A DNA stretch of 64,000 nucleotides from Trichomonas tenax (GCA_023091735.1 JALKBU010000020.1:1-64000), one strand, 5' to 3'. Positions 30,935 through 42,468 are shown, counted from the stretch's first letter. Made by a program: numbers and translations. Notes: generated from the sequence alone by a model not told the origin.

Positions 30935-31289
30935 GTGATAAATAATGAAGAATAAAAGCTGGAAAGCATTTAAAAAGGGCAATTGTCACTTTTATTTTGT
31001 CACATTTTATCCAAATGAAAAGAGTTGATTTGTTTTTTACACAAATGGTAGGAAATGCAATCTTTTTTATATAATATTCTATCAATTATGTAAATGATAT
31101 TTTAGATGGAAAATAAGTCTAAAAGTGTTTAATTAATATTAAATCAGCAAAAATTTCAGTAATCAATGAATTTTTCCAAAACAATTGTTGAATTGAGATC
31201 ACTTTGAGCTGCTGAATCAATGTAATAAATAAAGATAAAACATTTAGTAAAAGAACAAATTAAAATACAATTAAAACGTGATAAGTCTA
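30935..31289. other. Spacer with one more Inr-like octamer
   Basis: About 350 AT-rich bases. TCACTTTT on the plus strand near 30987 is followed by an ATG about 20 bases on, but the frame ends after 19 codons. No gene is supported. Confidence 0.4.
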
Positions 31290-32303
31290 TTATGATTTGT
31301 TTTTAATCATAGTTCTTATCTTTTCGTTTGTTGCATAGTTTAGAGCAGTTAATCCAATCTTGTCACGCAATTGAATATTAATTCCAGGAACTGATAACAA
31401 ATATTCAACAATCTCAGTGTGATTATCTCTGCAAGAGATCATTAATGTTGTTGATCCATCTTTTGTTGGTGCATTGATATCAATTTTTGGAATTGTTGAC
31501 AAATATTTTACAGCTTCGATATTTCCTTTGTGACAAAAGTGATAAAGAAGAGTCAGTCCTGATGAATCACGAGCATTTGGATCTGCACCGAATTCGATGA
31601 GCTTTTTAGCTAATTTGAAATCAGTTTTAACTTCAGTTTGAATTAGAATGTTTCTGCTATGATAATCGTTCCTAACTTCATGATATTCGTTTTGGACTGC
31701 GTATTTTATTGTCTCATCATCATCTTCATTTGCGCAGTCATTTAATAAATTGTAAATGTGATAAAAATCACTCGAGCTCTTCGTTATGTGCTTGAGTTTA
31801 TCCAAATTTTCATTCATTTTCGTTGTTGTCGCCGTTTGAGATATTGTTGGTAAATTTTCGTCAGATTTTTGTTCTTGATGAGCAGTTGCATGCAATATAT
31901 CGGCAATTTCTTGATCCTTTTGAGCAATTGCTTGCTTTAACTTCTTAATTTCTTCATTTGCTGATTCATTGTCTAAATTCGTTGAATAAAACTGCAAAAA
32001 GGTCGACAAGCTACCAAAGAAGTCTGAACCGAGCTTTTTGCTGAACAAATTCAACAATCTTCTGATGGAATTCAAATCTTGACCAAAAAGAACAGAAGTA
32101 TGCTGCAAAAGTTCGAAGAGTTGTATAGAATCGAATTTTCGTGCCAAATTCGTGAACAAAGTGATAGTTTGATGAATAGTAAGTTCGCATAATTCCAAAA
32201 TCTTTATCAATTCTTCTTTTGAGTGCTGATCGACGAAGGGCTCACTATCAACATATGTTTCAATGCTATTTGCGAATGACGATGGATCGAATTTCACACT
32301 CAT
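31290..32303 (-). CDS. Ankyrin-repeat protein, intact
   Basis: A 337-residue protein with a helical N-terminal region (about 1-110, including LFELLQHTSVLFG), a short coiled coil (about 115-135, IKKLKQAIAQKDQEIADIL), a conserved middle (FYHIYNLLNDCANEDD; EYHEVRNDYHSRNILIQTE) and three or four ankyrin repeats at 228-337 (FGADPNARDSSGLTLLYHF; INAPTKDGSTTLMISCRDN). This is the standard trichomonad ankyrin architecture. It is intracellular, with partners unknown. The pseudogene at 23554 is a diverged paralogue on the other strand. ATG 32303 has no clear Inr. Confidence 0.85.
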   Translation of the reverse strand: MSVKFDPSSFANSIETYVDSEPFVDQHSKEELIKILELCELTIHQTITLFTNLARKFDSIQLFELLQHTSVLFGQDLNSIRRLLNLFSKKLGSDFFGSLSTFLQFYSTNLDNESANEEIKKLKQAIAQKDQEIADILHATAHQEQKSDENLPTISQTATTTKMNENLDKLKHITKSSSDFYHIYNLLNDCANEDDDETIKYAVQNEYHEVRNDYHSRNILIQTEVKTDFKLAKKLIEFGADPNARDSSGLTLLYHFCHKGNIEAVKYLSTIPKIDINAPTKDGSTTLMISCRDNHTEIVEYLLSVPGINIQLRDKIGLTALNYATNEKIRTMIKNKS

Positions 32304-32735
32304 CGCGAAGAAATATACAATTTTGGCAAATTTTTATATTTCATTTCACATGGCATATTTATAGTTTTCTGGTGCTTTCTTAGGGTCCACTGTCGATATT
32401 GGGGTGTGCATGAGTAGTATACAGATTGTGATTTTTCGGGGTAATCCAAAATTTGGCTAACCCCTAAAAATCCCACTCTGAGAATATCCATAATCATAAT
32501 TTCCCTAATATATATAAAATAAACAATTTCCCTATAATTTATATCGAAATCCTAACAAATTCTTATAATTTGTTATTATAATATATTGTTTAATTAATAA
32601 TTAAAATTCTTATGGTAGGGATTTATTAATGGTTTAACTAAATTGTTAGAATAAAAAAATATTTTTTATATGTTATGAAAAAATTTATATATTTTTTTCT
32701 CTAATTAATAATTATGACAACAACTGTTGAAAATT
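32304..32735. other. AT-rich spacer
   Basis: Upstream region of the ankyrin gene. Base composition becomes extremely AT-rich after 32480, which coincides with the mobile-element relic to the right. No gene seen. Confidence 0.45.
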
Positions 32736-32927
32736 ATGGAGGTTATTCATAATAAAAATTGTGTACGTAATGTTTTATATGATGATTATCATAATACAAG
32801 AGAAATATTACTTTCTAAAATTAAAAAAAAACATCCTGAATTAATATTTGATAATATATCAGATGAAGATTATAAAGAAAATTCTATTGAATTTGTTCGT
32901 GAATTATTTTCAGATATAATTGAATAA
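32736..32927 (+). CDS. Small acidic protein near the polymerase relic
   Basis: A 63-codon frame from ATG 32736 (MEVIHNKNCVRNVLYDDYHN... to ELFSDIIE). A second frame ending in VENYGGYS overlaps the start, which hints at a frameshifted longer N-terminus from an ATG at 32714. Codon use is as AT-rich as the polymerase relic, so it may be another gene of the same element. Not recognised. Confidence 0.3.
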   Translation: MEVIHNKNCVRNVLYDDYHNTREILLSKIKKKHPELIFDNISDEDYKENSIEFVRELFSDIIE

Positions 32928-33291
32928 ATAAAACAATTATGAATATACATCAAAAGTTATTTTTGTAGTCACATCCTGAATATGTAAACTTTACATTATG
33001 ACGATAACAAATAACCTTAAAGCTTAATGCGTGAAATTGAATATATTTCTCTTTACATTATTTCTCAAAACCCTTGATTGTCCCACAAATATTTTTCTGA
33101 AGTTTACACAGGTTTACAAATAATTTACAAAACTTACAAACAAAAGTGACAACTTGGATAAATGTCATTATTTAAAAGTGACACATTTCAAATATGACAA
33201 ATAAAATATATGTAAATTTTTACAAGTCAAAAATAATTTGGAAAATTTGAGGTATTTGTAAAAATTTTTATTTTTTTTATTTTTATTAAAG
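32928..33291. other. AT-rich spacer with two minus-strand TCACTTTT boxes
   Basis: About 360 bases. AAAAGTGA at 33142-33149 and 33174-33181 are Inr octamers on the minus strand, with no gene to their left on that strand. Confidence 0.4.
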
Positions 33292-35175
33292 ATGTCCAGA
33301 ACCACTCATGAACAAATTATTAAAATTTTAGATGCTTATCACATAGAAAAACATCCGAAAATAATTTTAATTATAATTTTTCCAAATATAAATAGCTATT
33401 AAAAAATCTTAATTATAATGGTGATATTTATGATTATAAATCTGTTGTAAAATATATTAATACTCACGGGAAAAAACAAGAACTTATTTAAGTAATTACC
33501 ATTTAACGATAATGTTGAAATTGGTGGAAATTATTATGATTTGAATGATGCAAATTATGATGAACAATATGATAAACATATAACTGAAAAATTTACACAG
33601 GAATATTTAAACGATATGAATCCACCAGATATTTCTAATGATGATAATTATTTAAATCAGTTAGAGAAAATTTCTAATGAAAATCTCAAGTTAATAAAAT
33701 ATTCGAAAATCTTGATAATAATCCATTTGGATATAAATTGGATTTATTACAATTTGAAACTGATGATTTACCATTAGTTGGAGAAAAACTTCGAGAATTT
33801 TTTCATAAGCATAATTTCATCACAATCTTTAGATTCACATATTTTGGTACATTATAAAGTTAATGGATTAGAAAAATCACAACCAATCGATAACGCATCA
33901 TTTAAGCAAAGATTTGAAAATTTATTAAATGGTAATTTTGTATGTAAATTAGAAGAATTGCCAGCAAATGCTTCAGATGATGGTACTGAAATATATTTGG
34001 AATTTTTTGATGAAATTTATTTTCCAAAAAATGCAAAAATATCTAAACCAACAAATTTGAAAAATATGAATGAAAGCAATTTTGGCCATATAGGTTATCC
34101 GAGAAATATTCATTATTAGCAGATACCCTAAAATATTATCAGATATTTACAACATTAACTAATTCCGATGGTACGCGTGACGATAAATCGTCGCAGCCCA
34201 GCAATCATGTTGGTCTTATTCGTAAAGAATTACGATATAATTGCTTAATATATGCATTATCTTATGTGATTACTGATGAAAATATCTTAATGGAAATTTC
34301 TAATAAATTTTTAGATTGTAAATATTGTCCAATAAACATTTAGGTTCAGATAACGGATATAATTACAAGATAAACCTTTACACATATAAAAATCACTATT
34401 TCATTAATGAAACATCACCCATTAGTTCTTACTTCATAAAACATTACGATGAAGTTGTTGCCTATGGTAATTCACATAAATGATCTACAGAGAAAATGTT
34501 TATGGTATGTAAATTCCGTAAAAACATTTTTGAAATAGATTCAAAACAATCACACATTACAAGTATTAACCTAATTAAATTATTAGAAGAAATTGAGGCA
34601 TTCATACCATTATCGCATAGTGATAAAGATGTTCAAATTTTCAGGATATCTTCAACAAATTTATTAAAAGAAAACAATAAAAATAAAATTCCCAATGTAA
34701 TTGCTGATACAAATTTTAGATTAATGTCTGATAATAATTCAAAGAAATGCATTCCCAAGGATATTTCTTATTGGTATGCTGATTTTGAAACATGCACGAA
34801 GGATAACCGTGAAATACCGTTTATGATATGTTTAAGCAATATTGATGGTAAAATTTCGATAACATTTAATGGTTTTGATTGCGATAAACAATTTATGGAT
34901 TTTATTCCAAACAATATTATCGTATATTTTCACAACTTAGGATTTGATGGAAGAATTTTAATGAAATATGGTGTGAAAAATAGTACTATGAAAGGTTCCA
35001 GAATAATTTTACAGCAACATAAATACCAAGGTAAAAATATCGAATTACGCGATAGTTATTCTATCTTTACACAAAAATTGGCAAACTTTTCAATATGTTT
35101 TCCTGAAGCATTTGCTGATATGAATATCCATAAAAAACTTTTCCCATATAAATATTATAATTATAATAGGCAGTA
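33292..35175 (+). pseudogene. Maverick/Polinton-type DNA polymerase B, decayed and truncated
   Basis: The N-terminal half of a protein-primed family B polymerase of the type carried by Maverick/Polinton elements, which are abundant in trichomonads. From ATG 33292 the text runs through at least five frameshifts or stops (near 33400, 33490, 33700, 33800, 34340 and 34483). The last block (34496-35175) is open and contains exonuclease motif I (WYADFETC) and motif II (FHNLGFDGR). The conserved LFPYKYYN segment that follows is the last recognisable text. The palm and thumb are missing: the frame runs straight into a foldback repeat at 35176. Clearly dead; other Maverick genes are not recognised nearby. 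Confidence 0.75.
34179..34192. repeat. GC-rich mini-hairpin in the polymerase relic
   Basis: GACGAT-AA-ATCGTC, a perfect 14-base palindromic hairpin (a TTTA loop when read on the minus strand, as in the first hairpin of copy 3 at 843). It is preceded by the palindrome ACGCGT. It lies in frame within the polymerase text. Confidence 0.5.
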
Positions 35176-36448
35176 TTTTTCCTTCTGCGGTGTAGTCCCG
35201 CGACCTTCATAACTTTTTATCTGATCAATATTTTTTCGATTTGAAAGTACTTTCATGTACATATTGATAGTTGTCTATCCAGTGGTGCAAGTGGCACAGT
35301 CTATACATCTATCAAATCATTGTTTGCATTTCAAATTGTCCAAAAATATACGATTTCCAGCATAAATGTATGCGTTACTATGCAGCATATGATATTTTTA
35401 TGTGTATTATTGATTCAAATGCCTCTTATACGCTTAAAATTAAAAATGCAACTAATTCGTTAATTGATTTGAGGGCGATTATACACATGAAAGTTATTGA
35501 ATTTGATGGGATTTGGATTTGCAGCTGTAATAATGTAAAATTTTAGAATCTTAGATTTGGCAATGAAAAAAAATTATGCGCTGAGACACCATCTTTCCTC
35601 AGCGCTGCATATTAGTGCATACATTTATGCTGGAAATCGTATGTTTTTGGACGATTTGAAATGCAATCAATGATTTGATAGATATATAGACTGTGCCACT
35701 TACACCACTGGATAGACAACTATCAATAAGTACATGAAAGTACTTTCAAATCGAAAAATAGATTATTACAGCCTGAGGTTATCAATATGATGACAACTAA
35801 AAAAATTTAATATTTCTTCTTCCTTCTTGTATTCCTACTGAATTATATTCTGGAATAAAGATCAAAGTCTATAATTTTATTCATTTTTAAAAGATATTAT
35901 AAAATATTAATTCTGACGTCTTTTTAATGAAATATTACCTTGATATAATATTTTTATCACCACGATCTCAACTATAATTCAAGGCTAGCAATTGTATATC
36001 TAACAAAAGCAAAATTTTGATCTGCTTTTACTTTCCAATTGAAAAACCTCATAAATAATAAAACCAAATCTAAGATTCTAAAATTTTACATTATTACAGC
36101 TGCAAATCCAAATCCCATCAAATTCAATAACTTTCATGTGTATAATCGCCCTCAAATCAATTAACGAATTAGTTGCATTTTTAATTTTAAGCGTATAAGA
36201 GGTATTTGAATCAATAATACACATAAAAATATCATATGCTGCATAGTAGCGCATACATTTATGCTGGAAATCGTATATTTTTGGACGATTTGAACTGCAA
36301 TCAATGATTTGATAGATATATAGACTGTGCCACTTATACCACTGGATAGACAACTATCAATATGTACATGAAAGTACTTTCAAATCGAAAAAATATTCAT
36401 CAAATAAAAAGTTATGAAGGTTGCGGGACTACACCATAGAAGGAAAAA
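35176..36448. mobile_element. Foldback element with 385-bp inverted arms
   Basis: The left arm, 35176-35560, and the right arm, 36064-36448, are reverse complements of exactly equal length with scattered mismatches and no apparent gaps. A third, partial copy in the right-arm orientation lies in the centre (about 35608-35758). Each arm holds an 91-codon open stretch without an early ATG (35271-35546 + and 36078-36353 -), with text such as YDFQHKCMRYYAAYDIFMC, so the arms may derive from a coding sequence. The element interrupts the polymerase B relic. No target-site duplication could be made out. Confidence 0.75.
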
Positions 36449-36853
36449 TTTTCCCCAAGCAAATCCAATAAGTGGCTGATTCTGAAACTAATATAACGAT
36501 TTGAACGATTTTGTTATAGTGTTTATTGATATATAACGAAATGTATGGGGATTCAATGGACGAAAATTCTTAATATCAAAAAATAGAGAAATAAGAATGA
36601 AGTTTACATGACAAAACCTGACATGTAAATTATTTTATGCTATTGTTATAATATTACTAAATGGATTATTTACAGATAATTACATTTCTAAGTTTTAAAA
36701 TTTCATCACAATTATTGAAAGCAATTCCAAAATTATCAAAACGCGCTGAAGTTTGATTTGAGATTTAGAGAGTATATCATATCCTAATATCGAAAAATTA
36801 TATAAAACAAATAAAATTTATATTTCACAAGTTTACAACAGAAAATATTTTTG
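36449..36853. other. AT-rich spacer with paired TTTACATG boxes
   Basis: About 400 bases between the foldback element and the B56 promoter. TTTACATGACA (36603-36613) and TGACATGTAAA (36619-36629) form an inverted pair. No gene is seen, and no continuation of the polymerase is recognised. Confidence 0.5.
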
Positions 36854-36861
36854 TCACTTTT
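36854..36861 (+). promoter_or_regulatory. Inr octamer of the B56 gene
   Basis: TCACTTTT, with the predicted +1 A at 36856, 20 bases before ATG 36876. A clear instance of the trichomonad initiator. Confidence 0.7.
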
Positions 36862-36875
36862 GATTCTAAAAAAGA

Positions 36876-38351
36876 ATGATGAGTAATTTTCTTAACAGAT
36901 ATGTATGTATTTATTTCTAACATCAGAAAAAAAGTTCTAGTGTACGAACCGACTCCTTGCAGCAGCAGTCTTCTGGGAGGAACGTTCTTGTAAGTTCGCT
37001 TCCGAAATTAAGAACGAATCCGAAGTCAGGACCGCCCCCTGGATTCACATCAGCGAGAAATATACAACTGCTGCAAGTTTCCGTTGAACCACCCAAATAT
37101 GTTAAAACAGACGAAACGCATTTACACGAAATACTACAGTTCTGCAAGATAATTGTCGACTTTGATAATCCCCAAACTATGAATAACAGAAGCAAAAAAG
37201 CAGATTATTTAACACAAATATTTAACGCAGTTAATAACGTTCATATTTTTCGCAGTCTCAACGAAGAATTACGATTGGATGTCTTTGAAATGCTTAGGAT
37301 AAATCTTATTCGTGTTATTCCCCCAATTCCGTTGACAATCATTTACGCAGATTCACGAATTCCGATTAATACAAACAGCTGGCTTCACCTTTCGACTATC
37401 CACAAGATACTCTATTCGTACGTGCAGAATTCTGAGTTAAATGTCTTACAAAATTTATTAACGAAAGAATTTCTCTCCGGATTTATCGCTCTGTTGGAGA
37501 GCCCCGATCCGAAAGAGATACAGGCAGTTGAATCTTTTATCCAATTAGTTTTTGATACAGTTGCTGGCTATCGGCAAATTATATTTCAGATTATTCTTCG
37601 ACAATTACTTAAGTACAGCGACAATTATATGCTTTATCCATGCGTTGCTCCGTGTTTACGTTTTCTGTTACATTTCCTGAAAATGCAAACGTTACCACTC
37701 AAAACTCCCTTTTTCTCGCTATATAAAACGATAATCTTCCCTCTCATCTTCTCTCAAATGTCATACGAGTTCTTTCAGCCTTTCAACCAGCTCGCCGAGT
37801 TCTATGAAACCCAAGATGCAAGTATTGCTTCTTGGACCCTTCAGGAGCTTGTTAGACACTGGCCAAAGACAGATACAAACAAAGAGTGTGTGTTTCTCAG
37901 CCATTTTACGTTTATCGCTCCACACATTCCAGCTGAAGATATTGAAAAATCTGGTTATACGATGTTTGGAATCTTAAAAGATTCTTTATTCTCGTATAAC
38001 TACAAAACAAATGTTGCTGCACTTAATGTCATTACATCAAAATCTTTTATGATAGTTTTTTCAAGTTTAGCAAGTCGCTTGATGCCATTGATCCTTAGTG
38101 GTATTGACAGATGCAGTACTCACTGGAATGCTATTGTATCTAAGGCTGCTGTTGACGCCGATCGTGTTGTCATAGCTGTTCATCCAGATGTAGGTTCACG
38201 CCTGGAATTAGGAAGAATGGAGAGTGAGGAAAAGAAAGCTAAAGCCCAGAAGAAATGTATTTGGGTGCAGATTGTTGATGTTGCTGCATCGAGTATTCCA
38301 GATTTCGACAAAAATGCGGTTCATGAAAAGATTAAGGATTTGTTTGATTGA
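36876..38351 (+). CDS. PP2A regulatory subunit B56, one 24-base intron
   Basis: A 483-residue protein assembled from exon 1 (36876-36902, MMSNFLNRY) and exon 2 (36927-38351). Exon 2 alone has no ATG at its start, and the first ATG upstream joins it in frame only when 36903-36926 is removed. The B56 (B-prime) fold is readable throughout: ...LLQVSVEPPKYVKTDETHLH, IVDFDNPQTMNNRSKK, then HEAT-like helices and ...RHWPKTDTNKECVFLSH. B56 subunits direct PP2A to substrates that carry the LxxIxE motif. The length fits the family core without the long tails of animals. The N-terminus is Ser- and Gln-rich and probably disordered. Confidence 0.93.
36903..36926 (+). other. 24-base spliceosomal intron
   Basis: Begins GTATGT and ends CTAACATCAG, the fused branch-point/3' splice signal known from trichomonads. 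Retained, it would put an in-frame TAA at the ninth exon-2-phase codon. Removed, it joins ATG-bearing exon 1 to the B56 frame in phase 0. Very short introns of this size class are known in Trichomonas. Confidence 0.8.
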
Positions 38352-39044
38352 CATTATGTTTTGTTTATATTTCTATGTAAATTATGTATGATTAGCGTCT
38401 TCTATTTTGAAATTCAAAATATTTTTATTTTTCTTTATCAATATATGCAATAGAAACATAACATTCAATACAGTAACTGCAATATCTCAATGTATTATGT
38501 TCCTGATGTGGAAATGCACATGATATTGGTATGTTCATAAAAATAAATTTGATAATTCAGCAATTTACATAAATTGCTTAGTGTGACCAAATGAATAGTA
38601 AACATATAATGAAGAGGTTAAAGCTGCAAAATGTTATAAGGTAATTCATATGATGTTAAACATTCGTCGATATGCAAGACTTAAAATTTAATACAGAGAA
38701 CAATACACCATAAGTTATACTTCGATACATATGGCCAACAATATTCTATTATTAAACACAGTAACCGTCGATCAAATTTGATATCAAATACATATTTTTA
38801 CAACAAGCAAATTTATAAGCAATTTGATGATATATAGAAAGAATACTATATAATGGATTGGAAGAAAAGGTCACAAATCCATAATGAAGTCTATACATTT
38901 GATGATTGCTAGTAAAAATGCCAATTAACACGTTATAATGCGGCCATTACCGGAATTATGAAGGTAGAATGATAGCTAAGTCTCTTAGTAAGGAATCTAA
39001 GCCCATGTAAAAATAAAAAACGTTATTATTTTTCCTCCTTTGAA
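38352..39044. other. AT-rich intergenic stretch
   Basis: About 700 bases downstream of the B56 gene with no frame or repeat that I can support. Confidence 0.45.
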
Positions 39045-40053
39045 TTTTTTTTCTCGTTTACTCTTTTGAGTTTTGTGATTTTTAACGAGTGACCCCCCTA
39101 TAGATTAGATAAAACATTTACATGCCTTTCTGGGGTTCTGTTTACAGTGGTATCAATAATAACTCTGCAAACAAAGACCAAGCCGCTAATCCAATATGAT
39201 TTTGCTTAAACAAACACTATCTTGTATTGGAAGATGATGGAAGCTCTTCTCTTATCTTATCTATTGTCGGTATAACTGCATGTTAATAATATAGATGTAG
39301 CCTATATTAAATCGCAGAATTTATAAATATATTAACAAAATCAATTATAATTAATACATTCATAAACAGTGTGATTATAGATTATTATTTTAAGAATATG
39401 AGACTCTGTTTTTGTATTTTGTAAAAAAGCAATAATTTTATTGATTTAGTATTTCCATTTATTTTAATAAGAAATTGGTGCTTTTCAGGGGTACTGAGTA
39501 TGTTTATAGCATTTGCTTGTCTATTTAACTTGAGGATCTCCATGAGATTTCAGCGAACTTTGACATGTAAAATAACGAAAGTCACTATTTCCGACACTTA
39601 TTATGGGATATTTGTCATGTAAAGTCGAAAATTTGACATGTAATGTTACCAATGAGCAAATTTAAAGAACTTGAGGCAGCATAACTTTAGGCATGCTCGA
39701 TGAATGAGCAAAGGAATGCCGTTTGACACGCACGCGTAGCATATTTTTTCTTTTCTATTTTTTGATTTTTCTAGGGGAACTCTAACAAAAATAAGCGAGC
39801 GAACGCTATAATAGTGAGATGTATTTGTTATAATCATCAAAGAGATTCATAAAAGAAGCCCATTAATGATTTGCAATGTGTTTCTGTTTGTAATCATATC
39901 ATGATTAAGTAATAACTCGCTAAGATCATGAAATAGATTGCACCACTAGAATCAGCACCCACAAAAAGCACATAAATGTTTCATCAGATTCGTCCAGGAA
40001 GGGGGGTTACTCGTTAAAAATCGCAAAACTCAAAAAGGTCAACGAGAAAAAAA
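39045..40053. mobile_element. About 1-kb element with ~95-bp imperfect inverted ends
   Basis: The left end (39045 to about 39140) and right end (about 39960-40053) are imperfect inverted repeats. The outer ~50 bases are well conserved (CTCGTT, then TTTTGAG, GATTTTTAACGAGT and a run of C's on the left), and weaker similarity continues inward (AAACATTTA...). Each end is also a hairpin in itself (CTCGTT...AACGAG). The interior, about 800 bases, is non-coding apart from a faint coding-like match near each end (NIYMPFWGSVYSGINNNS on the left; NIYVLFVGADSSGAIYF on the right), so both ends may derive from one gene family. Its right end lies about 125 bases before the EF-hand gene. Confidence 0.6.
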
Positions 40054-40177
40054 GTGGAGCCTTTTTCCTCGTAAAGAATTTAAAAATGATAGTTTTTTGC
40101 CTAAAAGAGAGCACAAATTTGACGTCCGCTGTGTTTCAGAATTAAAAAAAAACCGATAACGAGTTACATTAGAAAAA

Positions 40178-40780
40178 ATGTCGTCTACATACGTTGCACC
40201 ACAGCGTAAGTACATCGAATTGAACGCCCTCATGAACCGCATCCGCCAGCGCGTCGTCGAGCGCGGTGCTGTCGGCATCAAGGGCATCGGCAGGCTCTTC
40301 AGAATCGCTGATGACTCTGGCGACCATGTCATTGATCTCAAGAACGAGCTTCCAAAGCTTATGAACGACATTGGCGTCATCCTCAACAAGACAGAACTCA
40401 CAGAACTTTGCCGCCTTCTCGATACTAACGGCAACGGCACAATCGATTATGACGAATTCCTCTATCAGATGGCTCCACCAATGAACGAGGAGAGAATCAA
40501 ATGGTGCAACAAGGCTTTTGATAAGCTTGACAAGGATGGCTCTGGAGTCATCTCAATCGACGATCTTAAGCTCGCTTACAACCCAGAGTCATCTGAGCTC
40601 GTCAAAATGGGCAAGACAACAGCTGGCAAGATCTTTGCTCACCTTCTTGCCTCCTACGATACAGATGCTGACGGCAAAATCACTCGTACTGAGTTTATTG
40701 ACTATTATCGCCACATCTCACCATCCATCGATAATGATGAGTACTTCGCCCTTATGATGACAAACGCTTGGAAGCTCTAA
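40178..40780 (+). CDS. Calcyphosin-like EF-hand protein
   Basis: A 200-residue protein with four EF-hand positions: 45-56 (DDSGDHVIDLKN, degenerate), 82-93 (DTNGNGTIDYDE), 118-129 (DKDGSGVISIDD) and 161-172 (DTDADGKITRTE). The last three are canonical calcium loops. The start (LMNRIRQRVVERGAVGIKGI) and the C-terminal DEYFALMMTNAWKL are signatures of the calcyphosin family, cytosolic calcium sensors often linked to cilia and flagella. Codon use is strongly biased to C- and G-ending codons, the most of any gene in the window, so it is probably highly expressed. GTTACATTAG 10-19 bases before the ATG is a near-Inr. Confidence 0.93.
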   Translation: MSSTYVAPQRKYIELNALMNRIRQRVVERGAVGIKGIGRLFRIADDSGDHVIDLKNELPKLMNDIGVILNKTELTELCRLLDTNGNGTIDYDEFLYQMAPPMNEERIKWCNKAFDKLDKDGSGVISIDDLKLAYNPESSELVKMGKTTAGKIFAHLLASYDTDADGKITRTEFIDYYRHISPSIDNDEYFALMMTNAWKL

Positions 40781-42468
40781 ATTATTAAATCACTTCACTT
40801 TTTTCAAAACTATCACTTTGACTATCATCACCATAATATAACATTGCTCAAAATATTGCAAACTTCAATATATTAAGGTTGTTACTCTTTTTTAGTCGCT
40901 TGGCCAAAAATGAGTTTCTTGAAAGTGGTCCATATAGGACATCATTGATACAGTATACTATATTCGAAGAATCAAATTCAACGACAAATCCTAAAGAGAT
41001 AATATTAGAATTTTTTACGATATTATGAGCTTATTTTCAAATTAACCGGTATTTTGAAGATGAATCACTGAGAATAAGTATTTTGTAACATAGCTCTATG
41101 ATTTTGAACTTCTGGTCACAAGTAATCATAAATTTGTTATATGGAAAAATTTCATATGATTTGAGCTTAATCTATTAAATTTATAACTAAACATGGATGC
41201 GTGTAGCTTATGTCCTGATCTCAACAGTTTAAATCTCATTATCAATCATTTTATTTTATAATTTATCTTTCCCTGTAGCAAATATTCATTTATAAGCTGG
41301 AAAGTGATATTTCCCTTGGGTTATAGAACTTAGTTATATAATATATAGTGAGCTAACACTAGGAATCACTGAAATGTTTCGTTGCGTTTGATATTTTTGT
41401 AATGTAAAATATTTTATATGTCATAAATGTAAATATTTGTGGAGTGTAAAATGTTTATATGTCATAATGCTCAATCTTGGAAAGACATATGATATTCTAT
41501 ATATATAACTAAATTATCCGACTAAACTTGCGAAATTACTCATAATTGGATATGGATAACAATGGTAAAGAAAAGAACATGCATTAATCGAGGAATTTTC
41601 GAGAAAAAGTGATTTTAAATTTTTCAATTTAAATCGACTTTATCTCTTGATGTAGTGACTTTTACTTCTTAACTTAAACGTAACATGAACCTACCTTTTC
41701 GTTTTCGATCTAATTATTATAATTATTTCGCATTTACTTCGTTTTTTGTAATTTCATTTCATAACATTTCGACGAATTTTAGACATTTCTTATGCTCATC
41801 CGTACATCTTAGCATCTCCTTTAACAAAAGACTACAGCCGGAAGGTCAGAGCATGGTGTTGTCGGTGACGACCTCATATTGATCTCCGCCAACCATAAAA
41901 TGAGGAGTTGCCCTTTGTGGCTTTTTCTATATACTATACACACATTTCCTATATCATTCTTATCATTATATCGAAGAACTAAATTTTAACGGATTTTTTG
42001 TGATATTACACGACAAAAAATGTATTTACATGTCATATTTGACATTTACTATTAATATCTTGCTCAAACAAAGCCAAGCTCAAGCTGAAAACTATGGTAG
42101 CTAGCATATAATTCCATTGAATATAGTGGAAGCTATATTAACTTGAATACTTTAAAGTGTGATTATAATTTAAAATCAAACAGGACGATATACTAGTTTG
42201 GATGAATCTCATCATAGAATTCGACCTACAGCCACTCACCTTGTAGCTTTTATTTGGCCGAACCCTATTTATGAAACGAAGTTTATGTTCATTTTTCAAA
42301 AACAATAAGTTTGAATTTGCCAAATGAAGTTGATTGATTTCATATCACAAAGATTATCAAATGACGTTGATGAATTAGATATAATATTGATGATCAAATG
42401 CAAATAATTAATGGCCTTTAAGATAAGTGATCAAATGTTACTGGTTAATTTCAAATGTGATTAATTGA
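40781..42468. other. Gene-free stretch
   Basis: 1.7 kb of AT-rich sequence. A GC-richer patch at about 41840-41925 has small hairpins (for example GTCGGTGACGAC) but no tRNA, snRNA or protein signature. One TTTACATGTCA box is at 42025-42035. No gene is supported. Confidence 0.5.

Noticed and set aside
39646..39840. 64-codon minus-strand frame inside the inverted-repeat element as a transposase remnant
   Set aside because: Too short, with no catalytic motif.
40039..40757. Frames of 133 and 79 codons overlapping the EF-hand gene
   Set aside because: The EF-hand frame has conserved motifs end to end; the others are by-products of its G/C-rich codons.
41840..41930. GC-richer patch with small hairpins as an RNA gene
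   Set aside because: No tRNA, 5S or spliceosomal RNA signature fits, and there is no boundary evidence.
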